DNA of 64,000 bases, taken from contig NZ_LR134356.1 of NCBI RefSeq assembly GCF_900637195.1, forward strand, positions 4,526,001-4,590,000. The letters run 5' to 3'. The position numbers were made by a program, and so were the translations under genes. The first letter of the stretch is position 1; each line of letters opens with the position of its first letter. Origin of the DNA: Mycolicibacterium aurum (GTDB taxonomy: Bacteria > Actinomycetota > Actinomycetes > Mycobacteriales > Mycobacteriaceae). Positions 31,242 through 39,362 of this stretch are shown one piece after another. The notes below the pieces were generated by a model. The model was given only the letters and a program-made list of their open reading frames with translations, was not told the DNA's origin and did not search any database.

Positions 31242-32980
31242 CCAACACGGCGCTGACGGCTGCCGCCCTGCTCGCGGCCGCGGTCGCCACGGTCGCGATC
31301 GGCGCCTACGGCGTGCGGTTCTCCCGGACGACGTCGGACTTCCTGGTCGCGTCGCGCACTGTCGGCTCACAGTGGAACGCCGCGGCGATCTCCGGCGAAT
31401 ATCTCTCGGCGGCATCGTTTCTCGGCGTGGCAGGGTTGATCGCCAAGTACGGCGCCGATGCGCTGTGGTATCCGGTCGGATTCACCGCGGGCTATCTGGG
31501 TCTGCTGTTGTTCGTGGCGGCGCCGCTGCGCCGGTCCGGCGCCTACACCGTCCCCGATTTCGCCGAGTTCCGGCTCGGCTCGGCACGATTACGCAAGGTC
31601 GCGATGCTCGTCGTCGTCGTGGTCTGCATTTTCTACCTCGTGCCCCAGTACCAGGGCGCAGGCCTGGCCCTGAAGACACTTCTGGGCGTTCCGGTCTGGC
31701 TGGGCCCCGTGGCTGTCGGTGCCATCGTCATCACCAACGTGGTGGCGGGCGGGATGCGCTCGATCACCTTCGTCCAGGCGTTTCAGTACTGGCTCAAGCT
31801 CACCGCGGTCGCCATCCCCGCACTCGCGCTGACCGGACTGTTCCTCTCCGACCGCGGTGGCGAGCTCGGTGGGCCGCTGCCCCCGTCGGTGCAGCAGGAC
31901 ACCACCGTCGCGATCGAGACCGATGTCGTCGTCCAGGTCGTCGCACCCGCGGGGATCACCGTGACCGGCACGCTCGACGGCCGGCGGGTCGAGGGCGCGA
32001 CCATCGGTTCGGCCGGCGAGCACACCCTGGCGGCCGGCAGCATTCTTAATCTCGCCGAGGGCGCGGCGACCCCGGTCGTCGCGGGCACCCCGAGTGCGGG
32101 TTCGGACTGGATCGCCTCGGGCGGTGGCCTCGGCGGGAGCCACCCGCTGTATCAGGTGGTGGCGACCATGGTGGCGACGTTCCTGGGCACCATGGGACTG
32201 CCCCATGTGCTCGTCCGCTTCTACACCAATCCCGACGGGCGCGCGGCGCGGCGCACCGCGCTCGCGGTGATCGCGCTGCTGTCGCTGTTTTATCTGTTCC
32301 CCACGTTGCTGGGCGTGTTCTCACGCCTGTACGTGCCGCAGCTGTTGATCACCGGAACCGCCGACGCGGCAGTGCTGTTGGCGCCGGGTTCCGCGATCGG
32401 AGGGGTCGCGGGACAGCTGCTGGCCGCGCTCGTGGCGGCCGGTGCCATCGCCGCGTTCCTGGCGACGTCGTCGGGTCTGCTGGTGAGCTTCGCGGGCGCG
32501 TTGGCGACCGACGTGCTGCCGGGCCGGGTGCGCGATTTCCGGCTGGCCGCGCTGATCGGCGGCCTGATCCCGATTCCGCTGGCGCTGGCGGCGTCCGGTG
32601 GAGTGGAACTGTCCCGCAGCGTGGGTCTGGCGTTCGCGGTCGCCGCGTCGACGCTGTGTCCGCTGCTGGTGCTGGGGATCTGGTGGCGGGGGCTGACGGC
32701 GATGGGCGCGACATGGGGGCTGGTGGTCGGCGGCCTGCTGTCCGGTGGCGCGGTCACCGTCGCCGTGGCCGGCGGCATCGACGAGGCCGCGCTCGGCGGC
32801 TGGCCCGCCGTGCTGATCGGCTACCCCGCCGCGGTCAGTGTCCCGCTCGCGTTCGCGACGATGATCCTGGTGAGCCGCTTGACGCGCGCGACCGTGCCTG
32901 CCGATGTCGCGCAGACATTCGCCCGGATGCATGTGCCCGAGAACCTTGGGATGGTGATCGAGCGGATGCCGAAGGGGTGA
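31238..32980 (+). CDS. sodium/solute symporter (ActP/MctC-like), first copy
   Basis: A 580-residue transporter of the solute:sodium symporter family, probably for short monocarboxylates such as acetate or pyruvate. The sodium-site region SGEYLSAASFLGVAG and segments VPDFAEFRLGS, MGLPHVLVRFYTNPDGRAARR and FLATSSGLLVSFAGA are typical. Between helices about 6 and 7 there is a loop of roughly 90 residues (VQQDTTVAIETDVVVQVVAP to SDWIASGGGLGG), beta-rich and longer than in the second copy. It is translationally coupled to the DUF485 gene. Confidence 0.87.
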   Translation: MTNTALTAAALLAAAVATVAIGAYGVRFSRTTSDFLVASRTVGSQWNAAAISGEYLSAASFLGVAGLIAKYGADALWYPVGFTAGYLGLLLFVAAPLRRSGAYTVPDFAEFRLGSARLRKVAMLVVVVVCIFYLVPQYQGAGLALKTLLGVPVWLGPVAVGAIVITNVVAGGMRSITFVQAFQYWLKLTAVAIPALALTGLFLSDRGGELGGPLPPSVQQDTTVAIETDVVVQVVAPAGITVTGTLDGRRVEGATIGSAGEHTLAAGSILNLAEGAATPVVAGTPSAGSDWIASGGGLGGSHPLYQVVATMVATFLGTMGLPHVLVRFYTNPDGRAARRTALAVIALLSLFYLFPTLLGVFSRLYVPQLLITGTADAAVLLAPGSAIGGVAGQLLAALVAAGAIAAFLATSSGLLVSFAGALATDVLPGRVRDFRLAALIGGLIPIPLALAASGGVELSRSVGLAFAVAASTLCPLLVLGIWWRGLTAMGATWGLVVGGLLSGGAVTVAVAGGIDEAALGGWPAVLIGYPAAVSVPLAFATMILVSRLTRATVPADVAQTFARMHVPENLGMVIERMPKG

Positions 32981-33083
32981 GCTCGCGCGGACACCAGCCA
33001 CTGAGGGTGAGCCGCCCCCGCCGTTCGTCGTCGGCGATCGACCGCTCACCGCAGCGACTCCGGGCCTCACCGTATGACGTGCG

Positions 33084-33120
33084 TACCCGTTGGGTATGTG
33101 ACCCACATCTCAACTAGGTT
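33084..33120 (+). promoter_or_regulatory. candidate LytTR-regulated promoter of the second DUF485/symporter pair
   Basis: The 183-bp gap between the two symporter pairs holds a TAGGTT -10 box (33115-33120). Upstream are TACCC-gtt-GGGTA (33084-33096) and the overlapping TGGGT-N5-ACCCA (33091-33105). ACCC recurs 16 bp apart. Position and repetition suggest a regulator site; assigning it to the neighbouring LytTR protein is inference. Confidence 0.4.
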
Positions 33121-33163
33121 CTCCGGAGAGCCGGTTCACTTCAGTCAGGAGCGTGAGAGCAAG

Positions 33164-33514
33164 GTGTCCGAGACAGATCAACCTATTCGCCCGGAAGCAA
33201 TCAGTGGCGAACGTTATCTCGAAGTGCAGGCCAGCCCCGAGTTCCAGGAGCTTCGAAGTAGGCTGCGCCGCTTCGTCTTTCCCATGACGGCCATCTTCCT
33301 CATCTGGTACGCCGTGTATGTCGCCCTCGGCGCCTTCGCCAGCGACTTCATGGGCACCCGGGTGTGGGGCGACATCAACATCGGCCTGATCATCGGGCTG
33401 GGCCAGTTCTTGTCGACCTTTCTGATCACCGGGCTGTACGTGCGCTTCGCCAACCGTGAACTCGACCCGCGCGCCAGCAAGATTCGCGCCGACCTGGAGG
33501 AAGAACTCCGATGA
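33164..33514 (+). CDS. DUF485 membrane protein, second copy
   Basis: A 116-residue protein with the full DUF485 pattern: ASPEFQELRSRLRRFVFPMT, helix AIFLIWYAVYVALGAFASDF, helix IGLIIGLGQFLSTFLITGLY, then VRFANRELDPRASKIRADLE. GTG 33164 is favoured over the open frame from 33074 because of AGGAG at 33147-33151 and family length. The stop overlaps the following symporter start as ATGA, so the two proteins are made together and probably form a complex. Confidence 0.85.
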   Translation: MSETDQPIRPEAISGERYLEVQASPEFQELRSRLRRFVFPMTAIFLIWYAVYVALGAFASDFMGTRVWGDINIGLIIGLGQFLSTFLITGLYVRFANRELDPRASKIRADLEEELR

Positions 33515-35142
33515 CCACCGTCCTGGCTCAGTCCGAAGTGGTCGGCAACCCGATCGCCAACATCGGCATTTTCAGCCTGTTCGTCATCGTCACGATGGTG
33601 GTGGTGATCCGGGCGAGCAAGAAGAACGCCACCGCCGACGAGTTCTTCACCGGCGGACGCGGCTTCTCGGGCACCCAGAACGGCATCGCGATCGCCGGTG
33701 ACTACCTGTCGGCCGCCAGCTTCCTCGGCATCGCAGGCGCGATCGCGGTGTACGGCTACGACGGGTTCCTGTACTCCATCGGCTTCCTGGTCGCCTGGTT
33801 GGTCGCTCTTCTCCTGGTGGCCGAATTGCTGCGCAACACCGGCAAATTCACGATGGCCGATGTGCTGAGCTTCCGACTCAAGCAACGGCCGGTCCGCCTC
33901 GCCGCGGCCACCAACACGTTGACGGTGTCGCTGTTCTACCTGCTGGCACAGATGGCCGGTGCCGGCGGCCTGGTGGCGCTGCTGCTCAACATCCAGAGCC
34001 GGGCGGGTCAATCGGTCGTCATCGCCGTCGTCGGCATCCTGATGATCGTCTACGTCCTGGTCGGCGGCATGAAGGGCACCACATGGGTGCAGATCATCAA
34101 GGCCGTCCTGCTGATCGCCGGCGCGGGCGCCATGACCATCATGGTGTTCGCCAAGTTCGGGCTGAACTTCTCCGAAATCCTCGGTGCCGCGCAGTCGGCG
34201 ATCAGCGGTGCCACCACCGCCGGGGTGGCCGAGCGCGACGTGCTGGCGCCGGGCGCCCAGTACGGCGGTTCCCTGACCTCGCAGATCAACTTCATCTCGC
34301 TGGCGATCGCCCTGGTGCTCGGCACCGCGGGGCTGCCGCACGTGCTGATGCGCTTCTACACCGTGCCCACCGCCAAGGAGGCACGCCGTTCCGTCGTATG
34401 GGCCATCGCGCTCATCGGCGCGTTCTACCTCTTCACGCTGGTGCTGGGGTACGGGGCGGCCGCGCTGGTCGGTCCCGACCGGATTCTCAGCGCGGCAGGC
34501 GGCGTGAACTCGGCGGCACCGCTGCTGGCCTTCGAGTTGGGCGGCGTGATCCTGCTCGGGGTCATCTCGGCGGTGGCGTTCGCGACCATCCTCGCGGTGG
34601 TTGCCGGTCTGACGATCACCGCGTCGGCGTCCTTCGCGCACGACATCTACGCCACGCTGCGCAAGGGCCACAAGGTCACCGAGGCCGAGCAGGTACGGGT
34701 GTCGCGGATCACCGCTGTGGTGCTCGGAGCGTTGTCCATCGGGCTGGGCATCCTGGCCAACGGGCAGAACGTCGCGTTCCTGGTGGCGCTGGCCTTCGCG
34801 GTGGCCGCGGCGGCGAACCTGCCGACGATCGTCTACTCGCTGTACTGGAAGCGGTTCAACACCCGCGGCGCGCTGTGGAGCATGTACGGCGGTCTCATCT
34901 CGACGATCATTCTGATCGTCTTCTCCCCCGCGGTGTCCGGCTCGAAGACAGCGATGATCCCCGGCGCGGACTTCGCCTTCTTCCCGCTGGCCAATCCGGG
35001 CATCGTGTCCATCCCGCTGGCCTTCCTCCTCGGCATCATCGGCACCCTGACGTCGCCCGACGATGAGGACCCGAAGGTCGCCGCCGAGATGGAGGTCCGG
35101 TCGCTGACGGGGATCGGCGCCGAGAAGGCGGTCGTCCACTAG
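33511..35142 (+). CDS. cation/acetate symporter (ActP-like), second copy
   Basis: A 543-residue solute:sodium symporter closer to the ActP acetate permease than the first copy: IAGDYLSAASFLGIAGAIAV, ELLRNTGKFTMADVLSFRLK, VLGTAGLPHVLMRFYTVPTA and VAGLTITASASFAHD. It has about 13 helices and a periplasmic loop of about 45 residues with GVAERDVLAPGAQYG. It is coupled to the upstream DUF485 gene. A strong inverted repeat follows the stop. Acetate, pyruvate or propionate are the likely substrates. Confidence 0.9.
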   Translation: MTTVLAQSEVVGNPIANIGIFSLFVIVTMVVVIRASKKNATADEFFTGGRGFSGTQNGIAIAGDYLSAASFLGIAGAIAVYGYDGFLYSIGFLVAWLVALLLVAELLRNTGKFTMADVLSFRLKQRPVRLAAATNTLTVSLFYLLAQMAGAGGLVALLLNIQSRAGQSVVIAVVGILMIVYVLVGGMKGTTWVQIIKAVLLIAGAGAMTIMVFAKFGLNFSEILGAAQSAISGATTAGVAERDVLAPGAQYGGSLTSQINFISLAIALVLGTAGLPHVLMRFYTVPTAKEARRSVVWAIALIGAFYLFTLVLGYGAAALVGPDRILSAAGGVNSAAPLLAFELGGVILLGVISAVAFATILAVVAGLTITASASFAHDIYATLRKGHKVTEAEQVRVSRITAVVLGALSIGLGILANGQNVAFLVALAFAVAAAANLPTIVYSLYWKRFNTRGALWSMYGGLISTIILIVFSPAVSGSKTAMIPGADFAFFPLANPGIVSIPLAFLLGIIGTLTSPDDEDPKVAAEMEVRSLTGIGAEKAVVH

Positions 35143-35149
35143 TTCGTTT

Positions 35150-35209
35150 CCGCCGAAACGGTATTCCGCGACCAACCGGCCCCGGCCGCGTGGAATACCG
35201 TTTCGGCGG
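35150..35209. terminator. 18-bp inverted repeat after the symporter operon
   Basis: Arms 35150-35167 and 35192-35209 are perfectly complementary over 18 bp. The intervening 24 nt contain GGCCCCGGCC, which can form a small inner stem. It ends the symporter operon and lies just before the MFS gene, whose start it nearly touches. Confidence 0.7.
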
Positions 35210-35227
35210 TTGGGCGTTGAGCACACC

Positions 35228-36478
35228 GTGCCCGCAGTCCAGCAGATCGCCGCAAACCGCCCGTCCGACGGGACCCCGGCGGCGCCGCGGAGGTACGGGT
35301 TCGCGCTGCTGACCTACGCGATGGCCGCTGTCATGATCGGCGCCACGCTGCCGACGCCGATGTACGAGCTCTACGGCCACCGGATGCACTTCTCGGTGCT
35401 CACCACCACGATCATCTTCGCCACCTACGCGGGCGCGGTGCTGGCGGCGCTACTGGTGTTCGGGCGGTGGTCCGACGTCATCGGCCGCAAACCGATGCTG
35501 GTGGCGGGTGCGGGCGTGGCGATCGCCAGCTCGGTGGTGTTCCTGGTGGCCGATTCCGTGCCTGTGCTTCTGGTCGGCCGGGTGCTCTCCGGCGTCTCGG
35601 TGGGGATCTTCGCCGGCACCGCGACAGCGGCGATCGTGGAGTCCGCGCCCGCGCACTGGCGTACCCGCGCGGCTGCGATAGCCACGCTGGCCAATCTCGG
35701 CGGTCTCGGCCTCGGCCCCATCGTGGCGGGCGTTCTCATCCAGTATGCGCCCGCGCCGCTGCATCTGAGCTTCGCACTGCACACCGCACTGGTCGTCGTC
35801 GCGGTCGCGGCCGTCCTGCGGGTACCGGAGACCGCCGAACGGCACGGCCGCCTCGGCGTCCAGCGACTCTCGGTACCGCCCCAGACGCGGGCGGTGTTCG
35901 CAGTGGCCGCCACCGCGGCCTTCGCCGGCTTCGCCGTCAACGCGATGTTCGCCTCTGTCGCACCGACGTTCGTCTCGACGCTGATGGGCGTCGACAACCA
36001 CGCCGTCGCCGGCGGCGTGGCCGGCCTGATGGTGCTGACCGCCGCACTGGTCGCGCCGGCCGCCGTACGCGTCGAGGCGCAGCGCGCCGTCGCCGTCGGC
36101 AGCGCGCTGCTGGTGGTGGCGATGGCCATGTTGTTTGCGGCCCTGGTCTTTTCGTCCCTATGGGGTCTGATCGTGGCGGCCCTGGTGGCCGGCACGGGTC
36201 AGGGGCTGAGCTTCGGCCGCGGGCTGGCCGCCGTGTCCGAGCACACGCCGCCCGACCGCCGCGCCGAGGTCAGCTCCACCTACTTCCTGGTGGCCTACGT
36301 GGCACTGTCACTGCCGGTGATCGGGATGGGTGCCGCGGCCCAGCAGTGGGGCCTCGAGGCCGCCGGTGAGATGTTCGCCGCGATCGTCGGGGTGCTCGCG
36401 CTGCTGTGCCTGATCGCCATCCTCATCCAGGAACGTCGCCGACGCCCTGAGCTCGCCGAACCAGGTACAACTACCTAG
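35228..36478 (+). CDS. MFS transporter
   Basis: About 416 residues, 12 hydrophobic helices, with the major facilitator loop motif GRWSDVIGRKPML between helices 2 and 3 and VLSGVSVGIFAGTA in helix 4-5. It is an exporter or importer of unknown substrate. GTG 35228 is preferred over TTG 35210 because the latter lies at the end of the hairpin arm; neither has a good Shine-Dalgarno. Distance to the previous hairpin is only 18 bp, so its promoter may overlap the inverted repeat. Confidence 0.8.
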   Translation: MPAVQQIAANRPSDGTPAAPRRYGFALLTYAMAAVMIGATLPTPMYELYGHRMHFSVLTTTIIFATYAGAVLAALLVFGRWSDVIGRKPMLVAGAGVAIASSVVFLVADSVPVLLVGRVLSGVSVGIFAGTATAAIVESAPAHWRTRAAAIATLANLGGLGLGPIVAGVLIQYAPAPLHLSFALHTALVVVAVAAVLRVPETAERHGRLGVQRLSVPPQTRAVFAVAATAAFAGFAVNAMFASVAPTFVSTLMGVDNHAVAGGVAGLMVLTAALVAPAAVRVEAQRAVAVGSALLVVAMAMLFAALVFSSLWGLIVAALVAGTGQGLSFGRGLAAVSEHTPPDRRAEVSSTYFLVAYVALSLPVIGMGAAAQQWGLEAAGEMFAAIVGVLALLCLIAILIQERRRRPELAEPGTTT

Positions 36479-36500
36479 ACCCGCGACGCCCGAGCGCCCC

Positions 36501-36506
36501 TACTGT
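36501..36506 (+). promoter_or_regulatory. leaderless -10 box of the acyltransferase gene
   Basis: TACTGT, seven bases before ATG 36514. The same hexamer and spacing occur before the small gene at 46836. Confidence 0.55.
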
Positions 36507-36513
36507 GGGCGAC

Positions 36514-37815
36514 ATGAGCGCCGCCACGCTGTTCCCGAGTCCCGGCGACGTGGAAGCGGGTACGCCGCCCGACCGCGACCGGGCCATCGACGTGATACGG
36601 ATCGTGGCGCTGGTCGGTGTGGTCATCGGCCACACCGTGATGGCCACCAGCATGATCCGCGACAACGTCTTCATCTGGGACAACCTGCTCACCGCGTCGC
36701 CGGTGTTCCAGGCGCTGACGTGGATCTTCCAGATCATGCCGCTGTTCTTCTTCGCCGGTGTCGCGGCGACGGTGCAGTCGTGGACGCCCGGCACCAGCTG
36801 GGGCAACTGGTTGATGCGCCGGTGCACCCGCCTGTACCGACCGGTGTTCTACTACCTGGCCTTCTGGGCGGTGACGCTGACGGCGCTGCGGTGGGTGCTA
36901 CCCGTGCACGTGTACGAGCCGATCGCGGGCATCTCCACGCAGCTGCTGTGGTTTCTGGGCGCCTACGTTCTGGTGCTCGCCGCGGTGCCGGCACTGGCAC
37001 GTATCACGACGACGGGCCGTTTCGTGGTGGCCGCCGGCACCGTCTACTGCCTCGTGGCGGCCGTCGACGCCATCCGGATCACCACCGAGGTGTGGCCGCT
37101 GTTCGGCTACCTCAACCTGGCGATGTGGTTGATACCCGGCATGTTCGGTGTCGCGTACCGGCGCGCGCTGCTGAGCGCGAGGACAGCGCTCGCCGTCGCA
37201 GTCGCGATGTTCGCGGTGAACGTCGCCCTCGTCGCGCTGGGCCCCTATGAACTCAGCCTCGTCGGCATCGAGACCCAGCAACTGAAGAACATGTCACCGC
37301 CGTCCCTGCTGCTCGCAGGACACGCGATCATGCTGTGCGCGTGCGCAATCGCGGCAGCTCCTGCGATCACCCGGTGGGCGCGGCGACCCCGCGTCTGGTG
37401 GCTGACGGCGATCGGGAACTCAGGGGCGATGACGCTGTATCTCTGGCACATCCCGCTGCTGCTGGGCATGCATCTGGCCTTCGCCTACCTCGGGTATCCG
37501 CGCTTCGATCCGCATGCGCCGAACTTCCTTGCGCTGTCGGTTTTTCAGCTGCTGATCATGACGGTCGCGGTGGCGGCGGCGTTCGTCGCACTCCGGCCGC
37601 TGGAAAACGGTCCGCTCCCGCGGTGGGACGGCGGATTCGTCGCGAGGCCGGGGAGGCGCAGCGCCGCGGTGGGCGTGCTGCTGTGCGTCGCCGGTGCGGC
37701 GACGCTGGCGTCGGTCGGCTGGGGACTCAAGGACGCCGGCCTGTACTGCGTCGCCGCGATGGTCGCCGCGCTGGTCGCGGCCCGACTGCTCGCCGATGAA
37801 CGACGCGGAGACTGA
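36514..37815 (+). CDS. acyltransferase family 3 membrane protein
   Basis: A 433-residue polytopic protein of the OafA/WecH-like acyltransferase-3 superfamily, which acylates cell-surface sugars or lipids. The start of the domain is RDRAIDVIRIVALVGVVIGH with the conserved His, followed by PLFFFAGVA and LMRRCTRLYRPVFYY. ATG 36514 was chosen because TACTGT lies seven bases before it; GTG 36505 would overlap that box. The acceptor is unknown. Mycobacterial relatives acylate PIMs, trehalose or glycolipids. Confidence 0.82.
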   Translation: MSAATLFPSPGDVEAGTPPDRDRAIDVIRIVALVGVVIGHTVMATSMIRDNVFIWDNLLTASPVFQALTWIFQIMPLFFFAGVAATVQSWTPGTSWGNWLMRRCTRLYRPVFYYLAFWAVTLTALRWVLPVHVYEPIAGISTQLLWFLGAYVLVLAAVPALARITTTGRFVVAAGTVYCLVAAVDAIRITTEVWPLFGYLNLAMWLIPGMFGVAYRRALLSARTALAVAVAMFAVNVALVALGPYELSLVGIETQQLKNMSPPSLLLAGHAIMLCACAIAAAPAITRWARRPRVWWLTAIGNSGAMTLYLWHIPLLLGMHLAFAYLGYPRFDPHAPNFLALSVFQLLIMTVAVAAAFVALRPLENGPLPRWDGGFVARPGRRSAAVGVLLCVAGAATLASVGWGLKDAGLYCVAAMVAALVAARLLADERRGD

Positions 37816-37816
37816 C

Positions 37817-38002
37817 CTACCCGCTCTTGCGGCGGAACTCCCGGCGGTTCTCGACGGGGCCATGCGCGCCGCGCGATTGCTTGCTGCCGCCGTCCTTGGG
37901 GGCGGCACCGCTGGACGCCTTGGCGTTCTTGCGCTCTAGCGCCTCGCGGAACTTGCGCTTGTTGTCGTCCTCGCCGGAGGCGGCGGACTCATTCGATGCC
38001 AT
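37817..38002 (-). CDS. DUF5302-like small protein
   Basis: A 61-residue highly charged protein, predicted disordered: KRKFREALERKNAK, then a Ser/Gly/Lys stretch and a C-terminal AHGPVENRREFRRKSG block conserved in actinobacteria. Function unknown. ATG 38002 is six bases after TACGCT (38014-38009), so it is probably leaderless. It is convergent with the acyltransferase gene, with their stops one base apart. Confidence 0.75.
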   Translation of the reverse strand: MASNESAASGEDDNKRKFREALERKNAKASSGAAPKDGGSKQSRGAHGPVENRREFRRKSG

Positions 38003-38008
38003 GGACGC

Positions 38009-38014
38009 AGCGTA
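38009..38014 (-). promoter_or_regulatory. leaderless -10 box of the DUF5302-like gene
   Basis: TACGCT on the minus strand, six bases before ATG 38002. Confidence 0.55.
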
Positions 38015-38019
38015 ATCCG

Positions 38020-38463
38020 TCAGCGCTTCCCCGGCGGCATGCCGTACACATGAGAGATCGGCAGCGTCATCAGTACCCGGCGGTCGTCGACCATGGCCCG
38101 GCGGTAGTCGTCCCAGTCTTCGTGCTCGCCCGAGATGTTGCGGTACAGCTCGACCAGCCCCGCGACGGTGTCGTCATCCGGGTTGGCGGCCGGCGGAGTC
38201 AGCACGGCGTCGCCTTCGGCCACCGCGTAGGCCCAACCGTCGTCGGAACTCACGTGGATCGCGGCGCGCGGATCGCGGCGCAGATTGCGGGTCTTCGCCC
38301 TCGGTTCGGTGATCGACACCGTGATCGTGAGCGCGCGGGCGTCGAAGTGATACGAGACGTTCGACAGCTGAGGTCGGCCATCGGACTTCAGCGTGGCCAG
38401 CACACCCAGCGAGTTGCCTGCGAGCAGCGCCAGCAGCTTGTCATCGAAGACATCGCGCGTCAT
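38020..38463 (-). CDS. F420-binding split-barrel oxidoreductase (Rv1155-like)
   Basis: A 147-residue split beta-barrel protein of the flavin/deazaflavin oxidoreductase-B group, very similar to Rv1155, which binds F420. Conserved segments are GVLATLKSDGRPQLSNVSYH, EPRAKTRNLRRDPRAAIHV and ISGEHEDWDDYRRAMV. It probably uses F420H2 made through FbiC in this window. The physiological substrate is unknown. ATG 38463 is six bases from TAGGCT (38475-38470) and is divergent from the methyltransferase gene. Confidence 0.9.
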   Translation of the reverse strand: MTRDVFDDKLLALLAGNSLGVLATLKSDGRPQLSNVSYHFDARALTITVSITEPRAKTRNLRRDPRAAIHVSSDDGWAYAVAEGDAVLTPPAANPDDDTVAGLVELYRNISGEHEDWDDYRRAMVDDRRVLMTLPISHVYGMPPGKR

Positions 38464-38469
38464 GGCACG

Positions 38470-38475
38470 AGCCTA
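38470..38475 (-). promoter_or_regulatory. leaderless -10 box of the Rv1155-like gene
   Basis: TAGGCT on the minus strand, six bases before ATG 38463. Confidence 0.55.
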
Positions 38476-38494
38476 CGACTTCCGGGCGCCTGGA

Positions 38495-39337
38495 ATGATC
38501 GATGGAGTGCACCGATTATCTCCGATCGACGGCAGCGTTCTCGACGGCGTCTCGGCCACCACGCTGTGGACATTGCGCAACCGCGCCGCCGAGGCCAAGC
38601 GGTCCGACGGAGTGATTCGCGATCCGTGGGCGATCACCGTGTTCGACACCATCGACTACGACTACGACAAGTTCGGCCGTCCCGGCCAGCCGCATGCCCT
38701 GCGCGCCCGGGCGTTCGACGACGCCACCCGCGGTTATCTGGCACGCCACCCGCAGGCGTCCGTGGTGGCGCTCGCCGAAGGTCTGCAGACCAGTTTCTGG
38801 CGCCTCGACCACCAGCATGTGATCGACGGGTCACGCTGGTACTCCATCGACCTTCCGCCGGTCATGGCCCTGCGCGCCGAGGTTCTCCCCGCCGACGAGC
38901 GCATCGTCCCGATCGCCCAGTCGGCCCTCGACCGCAGCTGGATGGATCGGGTCGACGACACGCACGGCGTGTTCATCACCGCCGAGGGACTGCTGATGTA
39001 TCTGCAGCCCGACGACGCGCTCGGCCTGATCCGCGACTGCGCGCGCCGTTTCCCCGGCGGCGCCATGATGTTCGACTCGATCCCGCACTGGTTCAGCCGC
39101 CGCACGCTGCGCGGCATGAAGCTCTCCGGCCGTTACGTCGCTCCGCCCATGCCGTTCGCGTTGAGCGCGGACGAAAGTCTCGCACTCGCCGGGCGCATCC
39201 CCGGCGTGACCGCGGCACACGAACAGCCGCTTCCGCCGGGTCGGGGGCTGTTCAAGGTGTCGGCCTGGCCCCCACTGGATCGTGGAGTTTTGCGCAGGTC
39301 CCGTCCGAGTCTGACCGTGCTCGAATTCGGCGCATGA
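38495..39337 (+). CDS. SAM-dependent O-methyltransferase (PCMT/LCMT-like), first copy
   Basis: A 280-residue methyltransferase of the leucine carboxyl methyltransferase-like group, matching the Rv1153c (omt) locus. Motifs are VSATTLWTLRNRAAEAKR, ASVVALAEGLQTSFWRL for SAM binding, YSIDLPPVM, DRSWMD and GVFITAEGLLMYL. The start is uncertain: ATG 38495 or GTG 38507; ATG 38462 would overlap the divergent F420 gene. The next gene is a paralogue of similar length 25 bp away, so the pair arose by tandem duplication. Substrate unknown; the family also includes polyketide O-methyltransferases. Confidence 0.83.
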   Translation: MIDGVHRLSPIDGSVLDGVSATTLWTLRNRAAEAKRSDGVIRDPWAITVFDTIDYDYDKFGRPGQPHALRARAFDDATRGYLARHPQASVVALAEGLQTSFWRLDHQHVIDGSRWYSIDLPPVMALRAEVLPADERIVPIAQSALDRSWMDRVDDTHGVFITAEGLLMYLQPDDALGLIRDCARRFPGGAMMFDSIPHWFSRRTLRGMKLSGRYVAPPMPFALSADESLALAGRIPGVTAAHEQPLPPGRGLFKVSAWPPLDRGVLRRSRPSLTVLEFGA

Positions 39338-39362
39338 CGACAACACCGCGAAGGATGAATCG

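Noticed and set aside
33214..35226. 670-codon minus-strand open frame
   Set aside because: Antisense to the second DUF485/symporter pair; His/Asp/Gln/Arg-rich low-complexity product without motifs.
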